Assembly (NCBI GenBank): GCA_950022655.1
Contig: OX465581.1
Location: 36,613,300-36,677,299 of the forward strand
Source: Alentia gelatinosa
Lineage: Eukaryota > Annelida > Polychaeta > Phyllodocida > Polynoidae
Reading direction: 5' to 3'
DNA length: 64,000 nucleotides
Shown piece by piece: positions 13,001 to 24,882 of the stretch. The number at the start of each line of letters is the position of its first letter. Positions within the stretch are counted from its first letter, which is position 1. The notes under the pieces were generated by a model. It was not told the DNA's origin, ran no database searches, and worked only from the letters and a program-made list of their open reading frames with translations. The position numbers were made by a program, and so were the translations under genes.

Positions 13001-13372
13001 GAGTTTGGGTTTGGTCTTTGATGTGTAGTCCGCTCCCATTGGTCAGGCTTTCTGACTTCGAGAAGGTACAGCCAATTTTATTGGTTGGTTTGTTGTCCAC
13101 ACTGTGTGTATGTTTATGCACTACGCCCGTGTAGGCTCCACAGGCTGTTTCCTGCCATAGGGTGTCCACCATAGTGGACAGCAGACTGGCCATTTGGCAC
13201 AGTGTGTGGTGGGGTCATTTTATGAGTGTGTGGGGATCCTTTTCAAATGTAGTTGTAAACTGTGTTATACCATGTCATAATGTTGGGCCCCCTTAGGGTC
13301 CCCTAACCCCTTTTCGGGTTGATTTGTGGTTTAGATTCTTACAGTATTTCGTCAGGCGCAGTAGGTAGGGGC

Positions 13373-13388
13373 GGGGGGGGGGGGGGGG
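13373..13388 (+). repeat. Poly-G run
   Basis: Sixteen consecutive G residues. Confidence 0.95.
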
Positions 13389-13919
13389 CTGCCGGGTATT
13401 GTTCTATTTTCAGAGAGCTACGGGGCCCGCTGTTTTTGCCGGGTATTTGGAACTCATTCGTTTTGCGAAGTCAAGTTAAGTAGGGCTGTTCGGAGCACTT
13501 AGGGAGATCATTTTTTATGAAGAAAAAACTTCTCCTAGGCAGTAACTGTGTTAATAAGGGGAAAATTAGCCATAGCGATTGTTCATTGTGTTCAATCCCC
13601 ACGGTGATTGACTTTTCAGACGATGGATCCAGTTGAACTCTATTTTGTTCCCCAGGATCTTCGAACTGTTGCCATCTGGGTGGCTGGATGAAAACCAGTA
13701 TGTTGGTTTCAACGTCTGATGTGCCTTGATTTTTTTTTAAACAACTTTTATTGAAGGTAGGATTTATACATTATACATGATTTTCAACCTAATCCTTCAG
13801 TAGCTAGTAAACAAGTCTCAGGGAGGGAATCCCAAATATCAGAGACATAGAGGAATGTACAGCTATTGTCACTTGTGCATGGAAATGCAGGCTTGTCGGG
13901 ATCATGGGACCTCCAACTG

Positions 13920-14080
13920 TTTCATTTATCACATTTGTAAAAGTATGTCAGTACATCATTTTGTGATGTGCCCTTCTAAATGTTTCGGAGATGATCATAT
14001 AGTCTCTCCTTGATCTTTCTTTTTGTTTGGCACACATATTGCATGTGGCACCTGTGCACTCGGTGCAGTAGATGAGGTTT
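13920..14080 (-). pseudogene. Decayed GIY-YIG endonuclease domain of a retroelement
   Basis: Read on the minus strand, about 14080 to 13976 gives NLIYCTEC, then after one frame change CHMQYVCQTKRKIKERLYDH, followed shortly by LRNI and a TAG stop (minus-strand stop at 13978-13976). The pattern IYC-x2-C...MQYVxQTKRxIKERxxxHLRNI matches the GIY-YIG-like C-terminal segment carried by Penelope-like and some other invertebrate retroelements. Here the usual YVGQT has become YVCQT, and the reading frame is broken by a shift and stops. Downstream codons still suggest an old coding tail. An upstream open piece at about 14510-14290 (minus) may belong to the same element, but I cannot identify it. No intact reverse transcriptase is visible. 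Confidence 0.5.
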
Positions 14081-14519
14081 TTTTAAAGTCTTTAATTTAG
14101 ACTGGTCAAATTCGGTACAGAATTAACTGGTTTTCACATTCGGCCAGCTCCGAAACCTTTGTGTGCCATGCAAGGCATGATTTAACAAAAGTACATATAA
14201 GTAAATTACAATGACAAAATACATGACATGCACAAATTTTGTAACGACAAACATAAGTTTCAACGACTAAATAGAATAACCAAAATAGGTTGGAGCTGTG
14301 ACATGTAACATTCCATTTTGTTTGGAACCTTCTCCTCGTTGTCTTGGAGAGCAGTTTCCCAGTGGTATTGATCCGTTTGCAATACTAGTCATTGGTCTTT
14401 TTGCACTGATCTTTGTTCTGTGTCTGGTGGGTTATGTCGTCCAGTGTGACATCACTTCCACTGTAGTCGAGTCTGACCCATACTTGGAGGTCCTTTAGGT
14501 GTTTTGGTCGTTTTTGTCC

Positions 14520-16105
14520 CCTAGTATCGCAGTTACTGGGTAGGAGAGGTGTTTTCATGAATACTTATTCTCAGGTAGTGCCTTAGCCCTAGACTTGCTC
14601 AAGTCTTTGATTAAGAACATTCATTAAATGATTAAACACAATCAGAATAAAGTTCATTATAGTATGTATCCTTCTCTGACTGGCCCATGAATCAAAGACT
14701 TGTCCACTATGAACAGAATCTCCTGTTTATGGCCCCAAGCCACTCCTTGTTACCCTATACTACCTCCTACCCCTCCCCCTCCCTTCCTCCAGTTCTCTGG
14801 CCGCCTGTGTTGTCATAGCAATACATTTTGCCTGCTCCTGACTGTGACCTGATTGAGATCAAAGTCAGAGGGTATCAATCTCTCAGCAGATATCCTGTCC
14901 AGTAGCCAGGATATCTGCATGGAGAGTGTTGGGAATACTGGAGCTAAACAGCGCCAGGAATCTGACACTATTACCGATTGTACCAGTCCCTGTATCCCAG
15001 CCAGGAGGCTAGCCATAGTATGCAGGGACTGGAGCCAGTCTACCTTAGCCCGTGTCTGAGGTATTTCCTGAGCCTGCTTCGAGCAACTCTCTCGCATTAT
15101 AATACCCGACCAAGTTTCACAAATAACTACAATGCATCGAGTTACTCCTAACAGCATATTTGGGTTCAGGTTACACCTGCCTTAATCAGGGAAACTATTT
15201 ATTCTCAAGAAACAAAGTGGTTCGCTACAGGTATTTCATGTGATAAATGTAACTTTGAATTCCAGGGAAAACCAGTAATTTGGTCAGTTCTGCCTCTGCT
15301 CTTGAGGTGATGTGGCACTACAAAGATAAGAAATATGCGTCCAGAGCTCGACCTCCCACTCCCTGCCATAGCAAGGAAAGTGCCGCCACAATTAATTAGG
15401 AAATTATTTTGCCGGTGTGTGCGGCATCCTGGTTGCCATGGCGTCACTGGAGATCGGAGAATGCCCACTTTGTACCAACCAGTATTAATCTATGCACAGT
15501 GGGCGCCCTCCATATTCCTAATTCAATTAGTAGGAGTCATTGTGATTGATAATTAATTCTGTGTATTTGTATCCCCACTATTGATGACATGTTCGCAAAT
15601 CATCGATCCGTCTTTGACATCCAGTAGCGGAATGCGTTGTTCATGTGATCTACACATGATGTAAGATGTAAAAGTCATATATTGATCCACACCTACAACC
15701 TACTCTCTGACATGTATCATTGCTTATACTGAATACGAGAGGAGCTTCCTGACATGTGAAAGTTGATCCACTATAATACAAAACCATGAATATTGGTCGT
15801 AGGTATGCACTTAGCGCTGGTCCACACTAAGCGTAATGATAGTGTGTGTGTGTTATGATTGGGCTATAGTTTCTTAATTGCTGCATCTAATACTTGACAC
15901 TTCATCTCTAGCAATGATAGAGTTACTGCTTTATCAAAGGACAGACCTCATATTATTATATACCGGTGCACGAATGTCTCATGTTTATGCTCCAGTAGTA
16001 ATGATTTCATTCGTCCACACTGTGGCGTAATATATTAATACTACCCTCTGTACCAGGTGACCACTCATTCTTCTATTTATTGAGTTGTAGAATGGCATTC
16101 TTAAT
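14520..16105. other. Non-coding stretch
   Basis: No convincing gene. A 114-codon minus-strand frame at 14813-15157 has no recognisable motif and overlaps a short palindrome (GATATCCTG / CAGGATATC, about 14888-14912). An X-box-like GTTGCCATGGCGTC lies at about 15430-15444. Confidence 0.35.
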
Positions 16106-16130
16106 GATTTCTAGGTATATAATAATAAAA

Positions 16131-16269
16131 AGACATAGTGAGTGTGTCTGAATTACATCTGTTCCTCGATATTTTGGTCAGAAATACTCACCTCATTCTT
16201 CGAATTCGGTGAGTATTTCTGACCAAAATATCTCTGAACAGATTCCATTCAGACACACTAACCATGTCT
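16131..16269. repeat. Foldback MITE with long arms
   Basis: Left arm 16131-16192 and right arm 16208-16269 are inverted copies around a 15-bp loop. The inner 26 bp (ATATTTTGGTCAGAAATACT and onward) is almost perfectly paired. Outer parts (GTGTGTCTGAA / TTCAGACACAC, AGACATGGT) pair with small mismatches. The outer edges probably extend 20 bp further with lower identity. Confidence 0.8.
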
Positions 16270-17524
16270 TTCTATATTCCGTCTAGATATGTGAAGTGGG
16301 AAGTTAATGTGTAGGAGTGAGATTTTCACCTGAATTCATCTCATAGATTTGATCACCACCCCTGTGATATAAAATCAGTAAGAAAAGCTGAACCTTAGGA
16401 AAGTCCTCCTTAAGAGGATAGGACCTATAATGGTTGACCAGGGATAAGATCGAACAAACAAAACAAAAAGAGTGTCTGATATGTATCGGTAAAGGGCTGG
16501 TTGCACCGACACGGTGGATTTGACATGGTATATCTTGTTATATCTTACAGTGTCGCAATATGTCGTACCGCCATTGTCGCAATACATCGCGCACAATATG
16601 TGTGCTTTTTCATGATGTCGTGTGTATAGTTTGGTGTTCCACCACCACGACACCTCCAGCTGCATCCCGCCAAAGATGAATCATCATGCATGTACTTCAA
16701 AATAAGTTTCTTGAATGTTCATTCAATATTAATCATTTAGAATCAATCATGATAATATCATTTTCAATCGTATTTGGCCATTGTAGACCTTTTATTTATA
16801 GCAGGAGAATACCCACATGGGTCCACTCCTTGTTGAGTGCTACCACCAAAATCCTGTCTTCAAACTGTTAAAACAGGACCTGACAGTTGTCACACTCCCA
16901 ACTGTCCCCTCCCCTGAATTTGAGCCTATCTCTTTCCTCTAGGGAAGCAAAGACTCCTATTCATATATCCTTAACAACCCCCAGGTTGAGGTACCACTTT
17001 GGAGGCTTTAGCTGATATTGACACCTGACAGTATCACCTAAATCCCCCAATAAATCGAGCCTGAAGAGTGCCTTGCGGAACCGCTAGGTTGATCCGATCT
17101 TCTCCGAAATTCCGCATTCGATGTCAAACAAAACGGGAAAAAAACCTCCCAATAGCGACATCACACTGTCAACAAACGGTCAGTTACCATACAAAGTGCT
17201 CCGTAGTTACGGTCATCATGGTAGCGAGTGATCTGACTATAAATACTGGCAGCAGACGATCTGCTCCTCACTTCGATGCGGTAGCTCGAGGTGTTTACTT
17301 TGCCACGTTCTATGTATTAATAATATCATTTACCATCAGAAATCATTGTAATAACAAACTTTTAGTGCTAAAAGTACAGGTTAATGGCGAACCATATTAT
17401 TGGTGTAAGTCTACACCGAATTACTGTCACACTTGACAATGCAGTGATGTCTGGAAATAAATATCTTGCAGAAACATTTTTATTGCAATAGATTTGTTAT
17501 TAATCTTGTAGGTGGGTAATAAAT

Positions 17525-17664
17525 ACAATAACGAGTGGTTTTGTATACGAGTGACCGTAATATCCTCGTAGTTGACGACGAAAATAGCTAATCGCTCGGA
17601 TATTACTACGCGTCAACCACTCGGATATTACGGCCACTCGTACACAAAACCAGTCATTATTGTG
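17525..17664. repeat. Foldback element, family C copy 1
   Basis: The left arm ACAATAACGAGTGGTTTTGT and onward (17525-17575) pairs with the right arm (17609-17664) ending in CACAAAACCAGTCATTATTG. The right half aligns with the element at 18831-18970 (shared GGTTTTGTG and CGCGTAGTAATA-type blocks), so the two are copies of one family 1.3 kb apart. Confidence 0.75.
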
Positions 17665-18830
17665 TATATCGTGTGTGTTGGTGGAACCAGCACTTAACTG
17701 TTTCAACACGGTAAGCCCTAGGTGCTACAATACTGACAAACATATTGGACATTTGCATGTTGCAATACGTTGTTATTTGGCATAGATTGGAATCCAAATG
17801 AAGGTTGTCCAACTTGATGTTTACAATTCCGACGCAGGAGTGTCTGGTCAAGGGTTAGTCGGAGGTGAAGGGTGTGTCCTTCATAGCGGTATTTACCTGG
17901 TCCTACCTCAGCTGTGGTCAGTAGTTAGAGTGGAACAGTTGTTTCTTTTTTCTTTGGCCACAACCTATATCCGGTTCATTTTTTACTCATCTAGTATAAA
18001 CGTATAGATTCGGAAATTAATCCTCCTATGAGTCTAATGGAACATGGATTTTCTCAAAATCCTCTGCAGTGATGGATACCTGTGTTTACTGCCTTAACCG
18101 TTCAATACCTTTAAATGTTTAAGGTATAAGGACCTAGTAGTGTGCTTAAAACTAGCTTTAGGAGCCCAACCACACCAGTACCTGAGGAGTATCTACAAAA
18201 TACATGCGATCCTCTACATCCCTGTACACATATTTACCTCACTGCCAATATTCAGATTTATCCAATTCTGCACACAGTATGATGCCAAATCAAATCTTTG
18301 TTCGACCCACCTTAGTCACTTTATCCTAGGCGTCCTTCTATTATAGAAATGGATCTTTTTATACCGTTTTAAATCATGGATAATTGCTGCACCCATCTAT
18401 AGAGAATTACCAAGTGGATCCTTCCTGGAACCACAAAACTTCCACTCACCTGTCCACAACATTTCTCACCTGTTCTCTGTGGATCTCGCCTCCCTTCTCT
18501 CATACTCTCCGCGCGATACTGGTCACGTGTAGTGTAGTGTCTCCTCATGCACGCCAACCCAATGGGTTTACTTATACTACCATTAATTCTCCCTCTACCT
18601 GTGCTTTTATTATTTAGCGAGTCACCATTGAAAAGGTATGGGGTCACAGTAAACCACTACCCATGGTTCCATATTGTTAGAAACCATAAATAGATACAGA
18701 TGTGAACCTATTGACTACGATCTCAAAACTGTCGATTACTGGAAAATAGTCCGGTTTACCGGAGAAGAAAAATAAGTCCCTATTCATTTACCCTATGATA
18801 TAGCAATTCGTGGGTTTGATTTATTCGAGA

Positions 18831-18970
18831 ACAAGCGATAGTTTTGTGGACAGGCGGCTCTGTAAACCAATAAAGATTGGCTTCGTAATACACTTGCGAA
18901 TGCTCGTGTATTACTACGCCTCAAATCCCGTGGTTTACGACCGCCTATCCACAAAACCATCGACTGTTGT
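18831..18970. repeat. Foldback element, family C copy 2
   Basis: The left arm ACAAGCGATAGTTTTGTGGA...TAAACCA pairs with the right arm TGGTTTACGACCGCCTATCC ACAAAACCATCG. An inner hairpin, CGTAATACAC / GTGTATTAC, sits at the centre. Confidence 0.75.
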
Positions 18971-19859
18971 GTACGTCTCTCACGGGGTGCCCGAGTTGTC
19001 GCCGGATTCGGCACGCCAGGCGCCACCAGGGTAGAACCTGAGACGAACGGCCGCTAACGTTTTCCGACAAGTATTAATTAATGAAGACCGAATTAGCCCC
19101 GATTCCATACACTGAGACTAGAGGAGAGATTCCCACTCTAGGACACCGTTATACCAGTATCTCCACCTCTTCTTGTCGCACCCATTCCCCACCCCATCTC
19201 CACCCAACCGAATAAATGACAAGCCGAGTTCATCCCTGGTATCACATTATTTCAACAGGAACCTGGTTCTGTTCTATTTGTGTGGCACAACGGTGCAGGG
19301 AATCAAGTTTTAATGGGCATAGAATTACTTGTGCTGAATTCAACATGAACTGTTCCATTAAAAAACGCAAGGTTAATAGTGAGAACATTTTTCGATAAAT
19401 GGTTTCATGAAATATGCAGAACCTTTGACAGTTTACAATTGTCATTCAATCCGCTGTTATGTTAAATGGAGGAAGATCAATTTCTGGTGACTTGCTTCTG
19501 TGGATAATCCGAATTTGTGAAATATCATTCAATATGTATGATTCCATTTAACAGAATCTGAAACACAAGTAGACTTTATCGAGCATGGAATGAAAACGTC
19601 TCTCCTCGATTCACTTCTCCCTAATGGCATCAGTTTGCGTCTGTTCGGTCCTTAATAGCAGCCTATCGATGGATCAGCAATGCGTAGGTCGCTATCAGTG
19701 TGGACCGGCGATGGCGTACCTGTGATCACATCTGTAATCAATACACCTGTACAGGTGTGGTAAAGCGGTCAGCGGACAGGTAGCAGGCATGGACTCCCCA
19801 TCAGCACACAAAAGGGGCCTCGCCAGGGGAGATCCGGCCTGCTGGCAGTAGTTACGTAC

Positions 19860-20060
19860 GCGCCCACGAACGTCGTACTTGCGGCGGCTGGCTGACGGAA
19901 GATGGTCGGCGGCGGGCGGCGGCGGGCGTTTTCGGGATGCGGGCGGCAGGGGACAGGTGGCGGGTGGCGGCGGGCCTTGGCGGGCGGTGGGAGGTTTCGG
20001 GATGCGGGCGGCAGGGGACGGGCGGCGGGCTGCAGGGGACGGAAGGGGTGACGGGGAGGG
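19860..20060. repeat. GC-rich short tandem repeat patch
   Basis: GGCGGGCGG-type repeats include a direct duplication of TTTCGGGATGCGGGCGGCAG at about 19931 and 19994. CpG-rich and G-quadruplex-prone. Frames are open on both strands because of composition. It could be part of a CpG island, but no exon is visible. Confidence 0.6.
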
Positions 20061-20424
20061 GGCATGAAGATGGGCTGGCCCCGGGGTTCCGCCTGCTGAC
20101 ACAGGGAAATGGTGACGTGAGCGCAACTTTTCCCAGAAGGAGAATGACGCGCGGTGATGTGAAGGCGCAGTGATCGACGCACAGGTAATAAACTAGTCCG
20201 CCTTCCATTCATCCTGCAATAATTCTCCGTCTCTGATCATGGGAGGAGATCAGAAGACAAGGTCGGCCCTGGGCACGGTGTCTGGTTGTTGGGACGTGAT
20301 TAGCTACCGCGACACGATGGGAGAATGCGTAGTGCTGATAATATGCCCCCATAGGTACATACACCACTGGTGTATTAAAAGGGAGGGATGCTGCCCCACC
20401 GCAAGACGCCAGTTTTCATATTTT

Positions 20425-20690
20425 TCAAACAAAATCTTTGTTTCATTTTCAGTTCATTGAAATATTATTTGCTTGTGTAGAACAACGAGGGAATAAATTT
20501 GGCTTCATGCGCACACAAAAACAATGGTTCAAATCTCCCCCACACACCCCATCCCCATTCCATGGCCAATAATGCTGTCTTTCCCATGTCTTTTTTCTTC
20601 AGTCTCTCTGAGGCAGTAAATTTCACAAGAAAAATATATCCTTTCTTCACGACCCCAACGGACATCCATGTATTACATATAACCTAAGTT
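20425..20690. repeat. Interspersed repeat family A, copy 2
   Basis: Carries the family landmarks in order: CTTGTGTAGAAC, ACAATGGTTCAAATC, CCCCATTCCATGGCC, CAGTCTCTCTGAGGCAGTAA, ATTTCACAAGAAAAATATAT and CCCCAACGGACATCCATG. Confidence 0.75.
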
Positions 20691-20699
20691 TCAGGTGCT

Positions 20700-20775
20700 G
20701 TGGGTAGGGGTGGGGTCAAGTAGTAAGACGCGTGACTTCTGTGCACCAAGTGGGTTCAATAACGTCTTTGTTGTC
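20700..20775 (+). repeat. tRNA-like SINE head
   Basis: GGGGTCAAGTAGTAAGACG resembles a tRNA A-box region. GACTTCTGTGCACC fits an anticodon arm, and GTGGGTTCAATAACG fits a B box, with tRNA-like spacing. The cloverleaf cannot be fully paired, so it is read as a tRNA-derived SINE remnant rather than a functional tRNA. Confidence 0.4.
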
Positions 20776-21404
20776 ACATATCATTTTTGAACACAATCAA
20801 AAATAAGTTGAAACGTTGCGCAGAATAAACCCGTTTTCCTTCCTATCTCGATGTTCTACAACCCCCAATAGAATTACCAAACATTATCAGTTTATCTGTT
20901 TTATTGTGGATTTACCAAAACAACTTGATAACATTTTTCTGTCATTCTCACCTTATAGCCAAATTGGTCATGATATGCCCCTTATTAGTTATCTTCTAAC
21001 ATCCTACACTTCAGTCGTGACCTCCCAGATATCTCTGATAACGAGGGACGGCCGGTCGTTAGGATCATTATAGGCCACTTTGGTAGCCTGGTCGTGAGTC
21101 TCGTGGTAGTCTGGTTACAGGAGCTGCACCTAACACTTCAGTAGTCACAGACGAGGGAAGGTAGCCCAGCAACTTGACAATGCTGGGGAAACATGCAATG
21201 AATATCTGTCCACACACTGCAGCAATATTGTGCTGTAAACCTGTCATAACCTTTTTCTTGCCTCATGGTTTGGTAATCAGGTTAATAAGCGGCCTAAGTT
21301 AAGCTCAATGGAAACCACACCAGAATATTTCCTTGTACAAAATGGTAAACAGACCATCAGCATAGATCATGGAACTCGGTCACCAGGTGCTCGATTGAGT
21401 AATT

Positions 21405-21862
21405 TGTAATGGTAATCATGTCACATACTTGAGTCATGCAGAGTGGTAATCAGGTCACATACTTGAGTCATGTAGAGTGGTAATCAGGTCAGATAATTGA
21501 GTCATGTAGAGTAGTAATCAGGTCAGATAATTGAGTCATGTAGAGTGGTAATCAGGTCAGATAATTGAGTCATGTAGAGTGGTTATCAGGTCACATACTT
21601 GAGTCATGTGCAGTGGTAAACAGGTCGCACACTTGAGTCATGTAGAGCGATAATCAGGTCACATACTTGAGTCATGTAGAGTGTTAATCAGGTCACATAC
21701 TTGAGTCATGAGTAGTGGTAATCAAGTCACATACTTGAGTCATGTGCAGTGATAATCAGGTCACATAATTGAGTCATGCGCAGTGGTAATCAGGTCACAT
21801 AATTGATTCATGCGCAGTGGTAATCAGGTCACATAATTGAGTCATGCGCAGTGGTAATCAGT
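21405..21862. repeat. 34-bp minisatellite, about 13 units
   Basis: Unit of the form GTGGTAATCAGGTCACATAC plus TTGAGTCATGTAGA. Two sub-variants occur: ACATACTTGAG and AGATAATTGAG. The last units carry ATGCGCAGTG instead of ATGTAGAGTG. Confidence 0.9.
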
Positions 21863-21999
21863 CCAGCTACTAAATTGAAGAGATTTAAACATCACACAAT
21901 CCCTAATCATATCCACGATAAAAAAATGTACTTTGTATATATGCATTATGTTTGGGATTAGGATTATCAGGGATATCGTATTTAGAAATATGAAGTATT

Positions 22000-23690
22000 G
22001 TGCCGTTAGGAACAGTGTTAAGTACCGTTCACGGTGCTAAAGACTCTACCCCGTAATGTTTGCGCAGGCAGTGCCTATAGTCAACCACTCGATGTCTGCA
22101 CGTTTCAGGCTGCATTGGTAGTTGACAGTTATGATTTATATTTGCTAAAGCAGTCCACTCGGCGACTATTAAATACCAACCTACGCTTTAATGTAATCAT
22201 GCGGCCGTATGCGTACAGCTCTGACATGCATACATCCAAGTTTATTAGAAAATCAACGGTGCGCTACAAGCTAGGCGATGGTTCCTACGTTTCGATACCT
22301 GGTGGCACCCCCGCCTACCCCACTCCCCGTCCTCCTAAATTCACTTTGATGCCATCGATGTGGGTGTTTTTAAGAGGTGCCTACACACCAGGTTGTGGGG
22401 CGTTGGCAAGCACCAGTAATAAGATACGACAGGGAGGAATCCTTTTACCTTTGTCGATGAGGGATTCTGCCGGTGGCCAGGGTTGTCATTTACCTGATTG
22501 ATATCAGAGTGGTTGTGTAGTATTTTACGGCAGTGGCACTGCAGCTCCCTGTCTACACTAGGCATTGAGGTTAGACAGGGGAAATCACACTGATTCAGTA
22601 TTGTTAACCTAGTTCGGGTCAGAGGGTAGTGGCGCTTGACTTTATTCTAGGGAAAATCTGATGTGAATGTCTTGATGGAATACTGTCATATTTTCAAAAT
22701 CCTGTTCAAGGATGCAGGTACTCAGTTTAATTACGGATATCCGAAATTTTAAGATTTTAGTTTACAATGATCAGAATTTCGCAATAATCATATGTAGGCC
22801 CAACACGGATTTACTCCGATCGACCCTGGGAGCACCAGGAGGTCACTGACTTGCCGCCCAAATCAGGATTATTTTTATTTCTAGAAAGTAAATGACTCAT
22901 CTTAAACGGCTGATCTATGTACACATATCCCATATCTCGGAGCATATGTTACTACCAGTCCCGACGCTGTCCAATATTTTTCTCCAGAATAAATTTCCCT
23001 TTTTTTCCCTTTTTAATCAAGACTTGAATCCCTGTCTTTTAAAACTAGGTTTTGATAGCTTGGTGGTGTTACTGTGCTTGGTCATTTCAAAAGTATGTAA
23101 CACGAATTTGTTTGTTTTTTCTACGTCGCCTAGTTGTTGCATCTCCTTCCAGAAATTCCACACACATGATGGTTTTGGTCATTTTAAAAATATGTACAAA
23201 AGAAACTGATGCCGTGACAGTGAGGTAGCTGGCACTACTTAAGCACTACAACAAGAACTGTTGGATATTTTGTATAAAAAAGATAACAGGGTGACCTGGT
23301 TTCCGATTATGCCATTAAAATATGTACTCCTTTAAAAACGCATAATTGAAGAGAAATAGTTGTTTTACAGAGCAAATAGATTTAACCCAAGTGAGAAGAA
23401 AAATCAGTATGAGGATAAGTTTTGATAAGAGTATCATACAAATGATACGGCAGTAAATTCAAGCGACAAAAGGCAGTTGAAACGAGAGATTATTTGGTTA
23501 TTTGTACTGAATGATTGTGTATTTCATGGAAACTGAAGGTAATTCTGGCTGTTAAACGCCGATACAGCGATTAATCTGAAGCAGTTTTTCTTAGTGTACC
23601 ATTATAGCGCTAAACGTTTCTTCTCATTTTAATTAGTCGGTTTTGTTTATCCAAATAATCCTAATCTTTAGATTAGACCAGAAGCAGCCT
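22000..23690. other. Non-coding stretch with one unexplained open frame
   Basis: A 155-codon frame lacking an ATG at its 5' end runs 22034-22501 on the + strand. Its length is near what chance gives in a window this size. It shows no domain, signal or splice support, so it is left uncalled. The rest is AT-rich and featureless. Confidence 0.35.
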
Positions 23691-23748
23691 CCTAAGGAGT
23701 TAGGTCATTTATTATAGCTGAGCTTCAAGAGGGTTCCTTTCTCCGAGT

Positions 23749-23807
23749 GGAGTCAAACCGGTGACAGGCCCCAGTAGGGGCGATAGTGCTGACTACTGCG
23801 CTGTATG
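23749..23807 (-). repeat. tRNA-like SINE head
   Basis: On the minus strand, CAGCGCAGTAGTCAGCACTA is close to the A-box end of tRNA-derived SINEs (GCGCAGTGGTTAGCAC-type). It is followed by TCGCCCC and, at the right distance, GGTTTGACTCC, a B box. A T-rich tract at 23810-23832 (plus strand) abuts the 5' side. Probably a decayed SINE. Confidence 0.5.
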
Positions 23808-24379
23808 TTTTATTTTTTTCCTCTGTTTTTTCTGCCGGGTTGCAGGGTTTGCTGGCTCGGTTCACCAGGGCAGCCTCGGCTCATTGTTAGCCCTGGCTTG
23901 TCACTGTAGAGGCACTAAACCATGATGCTGACGTGGATTTCTGCCTCCACCAAGACTAACCTTAGTGTGGTTACAGAGACCTACTATTCTCCTCTCACTG
24001 CTGGATCTATTGAACCTGCATGCACAGCACGTTTATTAATTGTCTAATGGCGTTACCACTATGAGACTATGAGAGTGATTTTTAGTAGAAAGTTCAGCTG
24101 ACTTGAGCTTTCCTCATAAAAGATACAAGTGATATACCGCCGTTATTGGCACTGTTTCTCTGACCACAAAGATTGGCATCGTGATTCTTGTGTGATTCGT
24201 GATCGATTTATCATTTCCCCTCCGTAGCAGATCAATCGTCTCAGGAAATCCAAGATGGACGCCTGCTTGGCAGAGAGTCCGTATTAGCTTGTAAGATTTG
24301 CCTGTGTCGATATAAGCGGGGACGTCGCTGTTGAAATATCCTAATGGAGTAGGCACGATAGACTGTGCAACGTTATCTA

Positions 24380-24480
24380 ACGATTGGTCCCGAGAGGTGA
24401 ATTGCATTTGCGCATGAGAGGCGGGGGTGGTGTGTCGAGTGGGGGCCCGCCCTGCCCACGGTTATAGCTCCGGGCGGGAT
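24380..24480 (+). promoter_or_regulatory. Candidate promoter of the downstream gene
   Basis: This GC-rich patch contains an inverted CCAAT box (GATTGGTC, about 24383), an NRF1-half-like TTTGCGCATGAG (24408-24419) and a GC box-like GAGGCGGGGG. It lies about 1.3 kb upstream of the first coding exon. The transcription start is not resolvable by eye, so this is an inference. Confidence 0.25.
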
Positions 24481-24838
24481 CCAAGATCCAGTCCAGAGAT
24501 CCAAGCTCGCGTGTGCGCCCAGTGTTATGGCAAACCTGTGCGCCTCATTAGGCCCAAGAACCAAGTGGTGTAAACAATACGCCTAAACCCTGCCGGTCTA
24601 TAGTATAGACGGGAGTGTGCACAGACCGACTGTAATGCTGTAAGGGCCACAAAGGATCGGGCCTATTGACGCTGTGAGTTTAAGTCCATGGGTTTATATA
24701 TGTGTGTGTTTTCGGCTCAATGCATGAAGTAATCGCGGCAGTGTAGCTGGGACTAAATAATTGTATTATAGTACTGCTGTTCATTAGGAGCCTTCAGTGT
24801 TGGAGGACTGCTATCACCTGGAGGACTCTAAAAGGACG

Positions 24839-24882
24839 GCTGGGGGTGGAAGGTAGGGGTAATGACCCTACCCCCACCCAGC
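24839..24882. repeat. G-rich hairpin
   Basis: GCTGGGGGTGGAAGGTAGGG and its inverted partner CCCTACCCCCACCCAGC pair almost perfectly around a short loop. The G-rich arm could alternatively form a quadruplex. Confidence 0.6.

Noticed and set aside
14290..14520. Open piece on both strands near the GIY-YIG remnant (plus frame with a hydrophobic stretch; minus frame RPKHLKDLQVWVRLDYSG)
   Set aside because: May be part of the same dead element on the minus strand, but no family could be named, and the plus-strand hydrophobic frame is probably the shadow.
19695..20212. Three overlapping frames over 110 codons on the minus strand
   Set aside because: All lie over the same GC-rich repeat patch; Pro/Ala/Arg low complexity.
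22034..22501. 155-codon plus-strand frame
   Set aside because: Length is within chance for a 64-kb window in six frames; no ATG at its 5' end, no motif and no splice signals.
24114..24407. 97-codon minus-strand frame near the candidate promoter
   Set aside because: Plausible composition but no homology recognised, no splice partner and chance-length.
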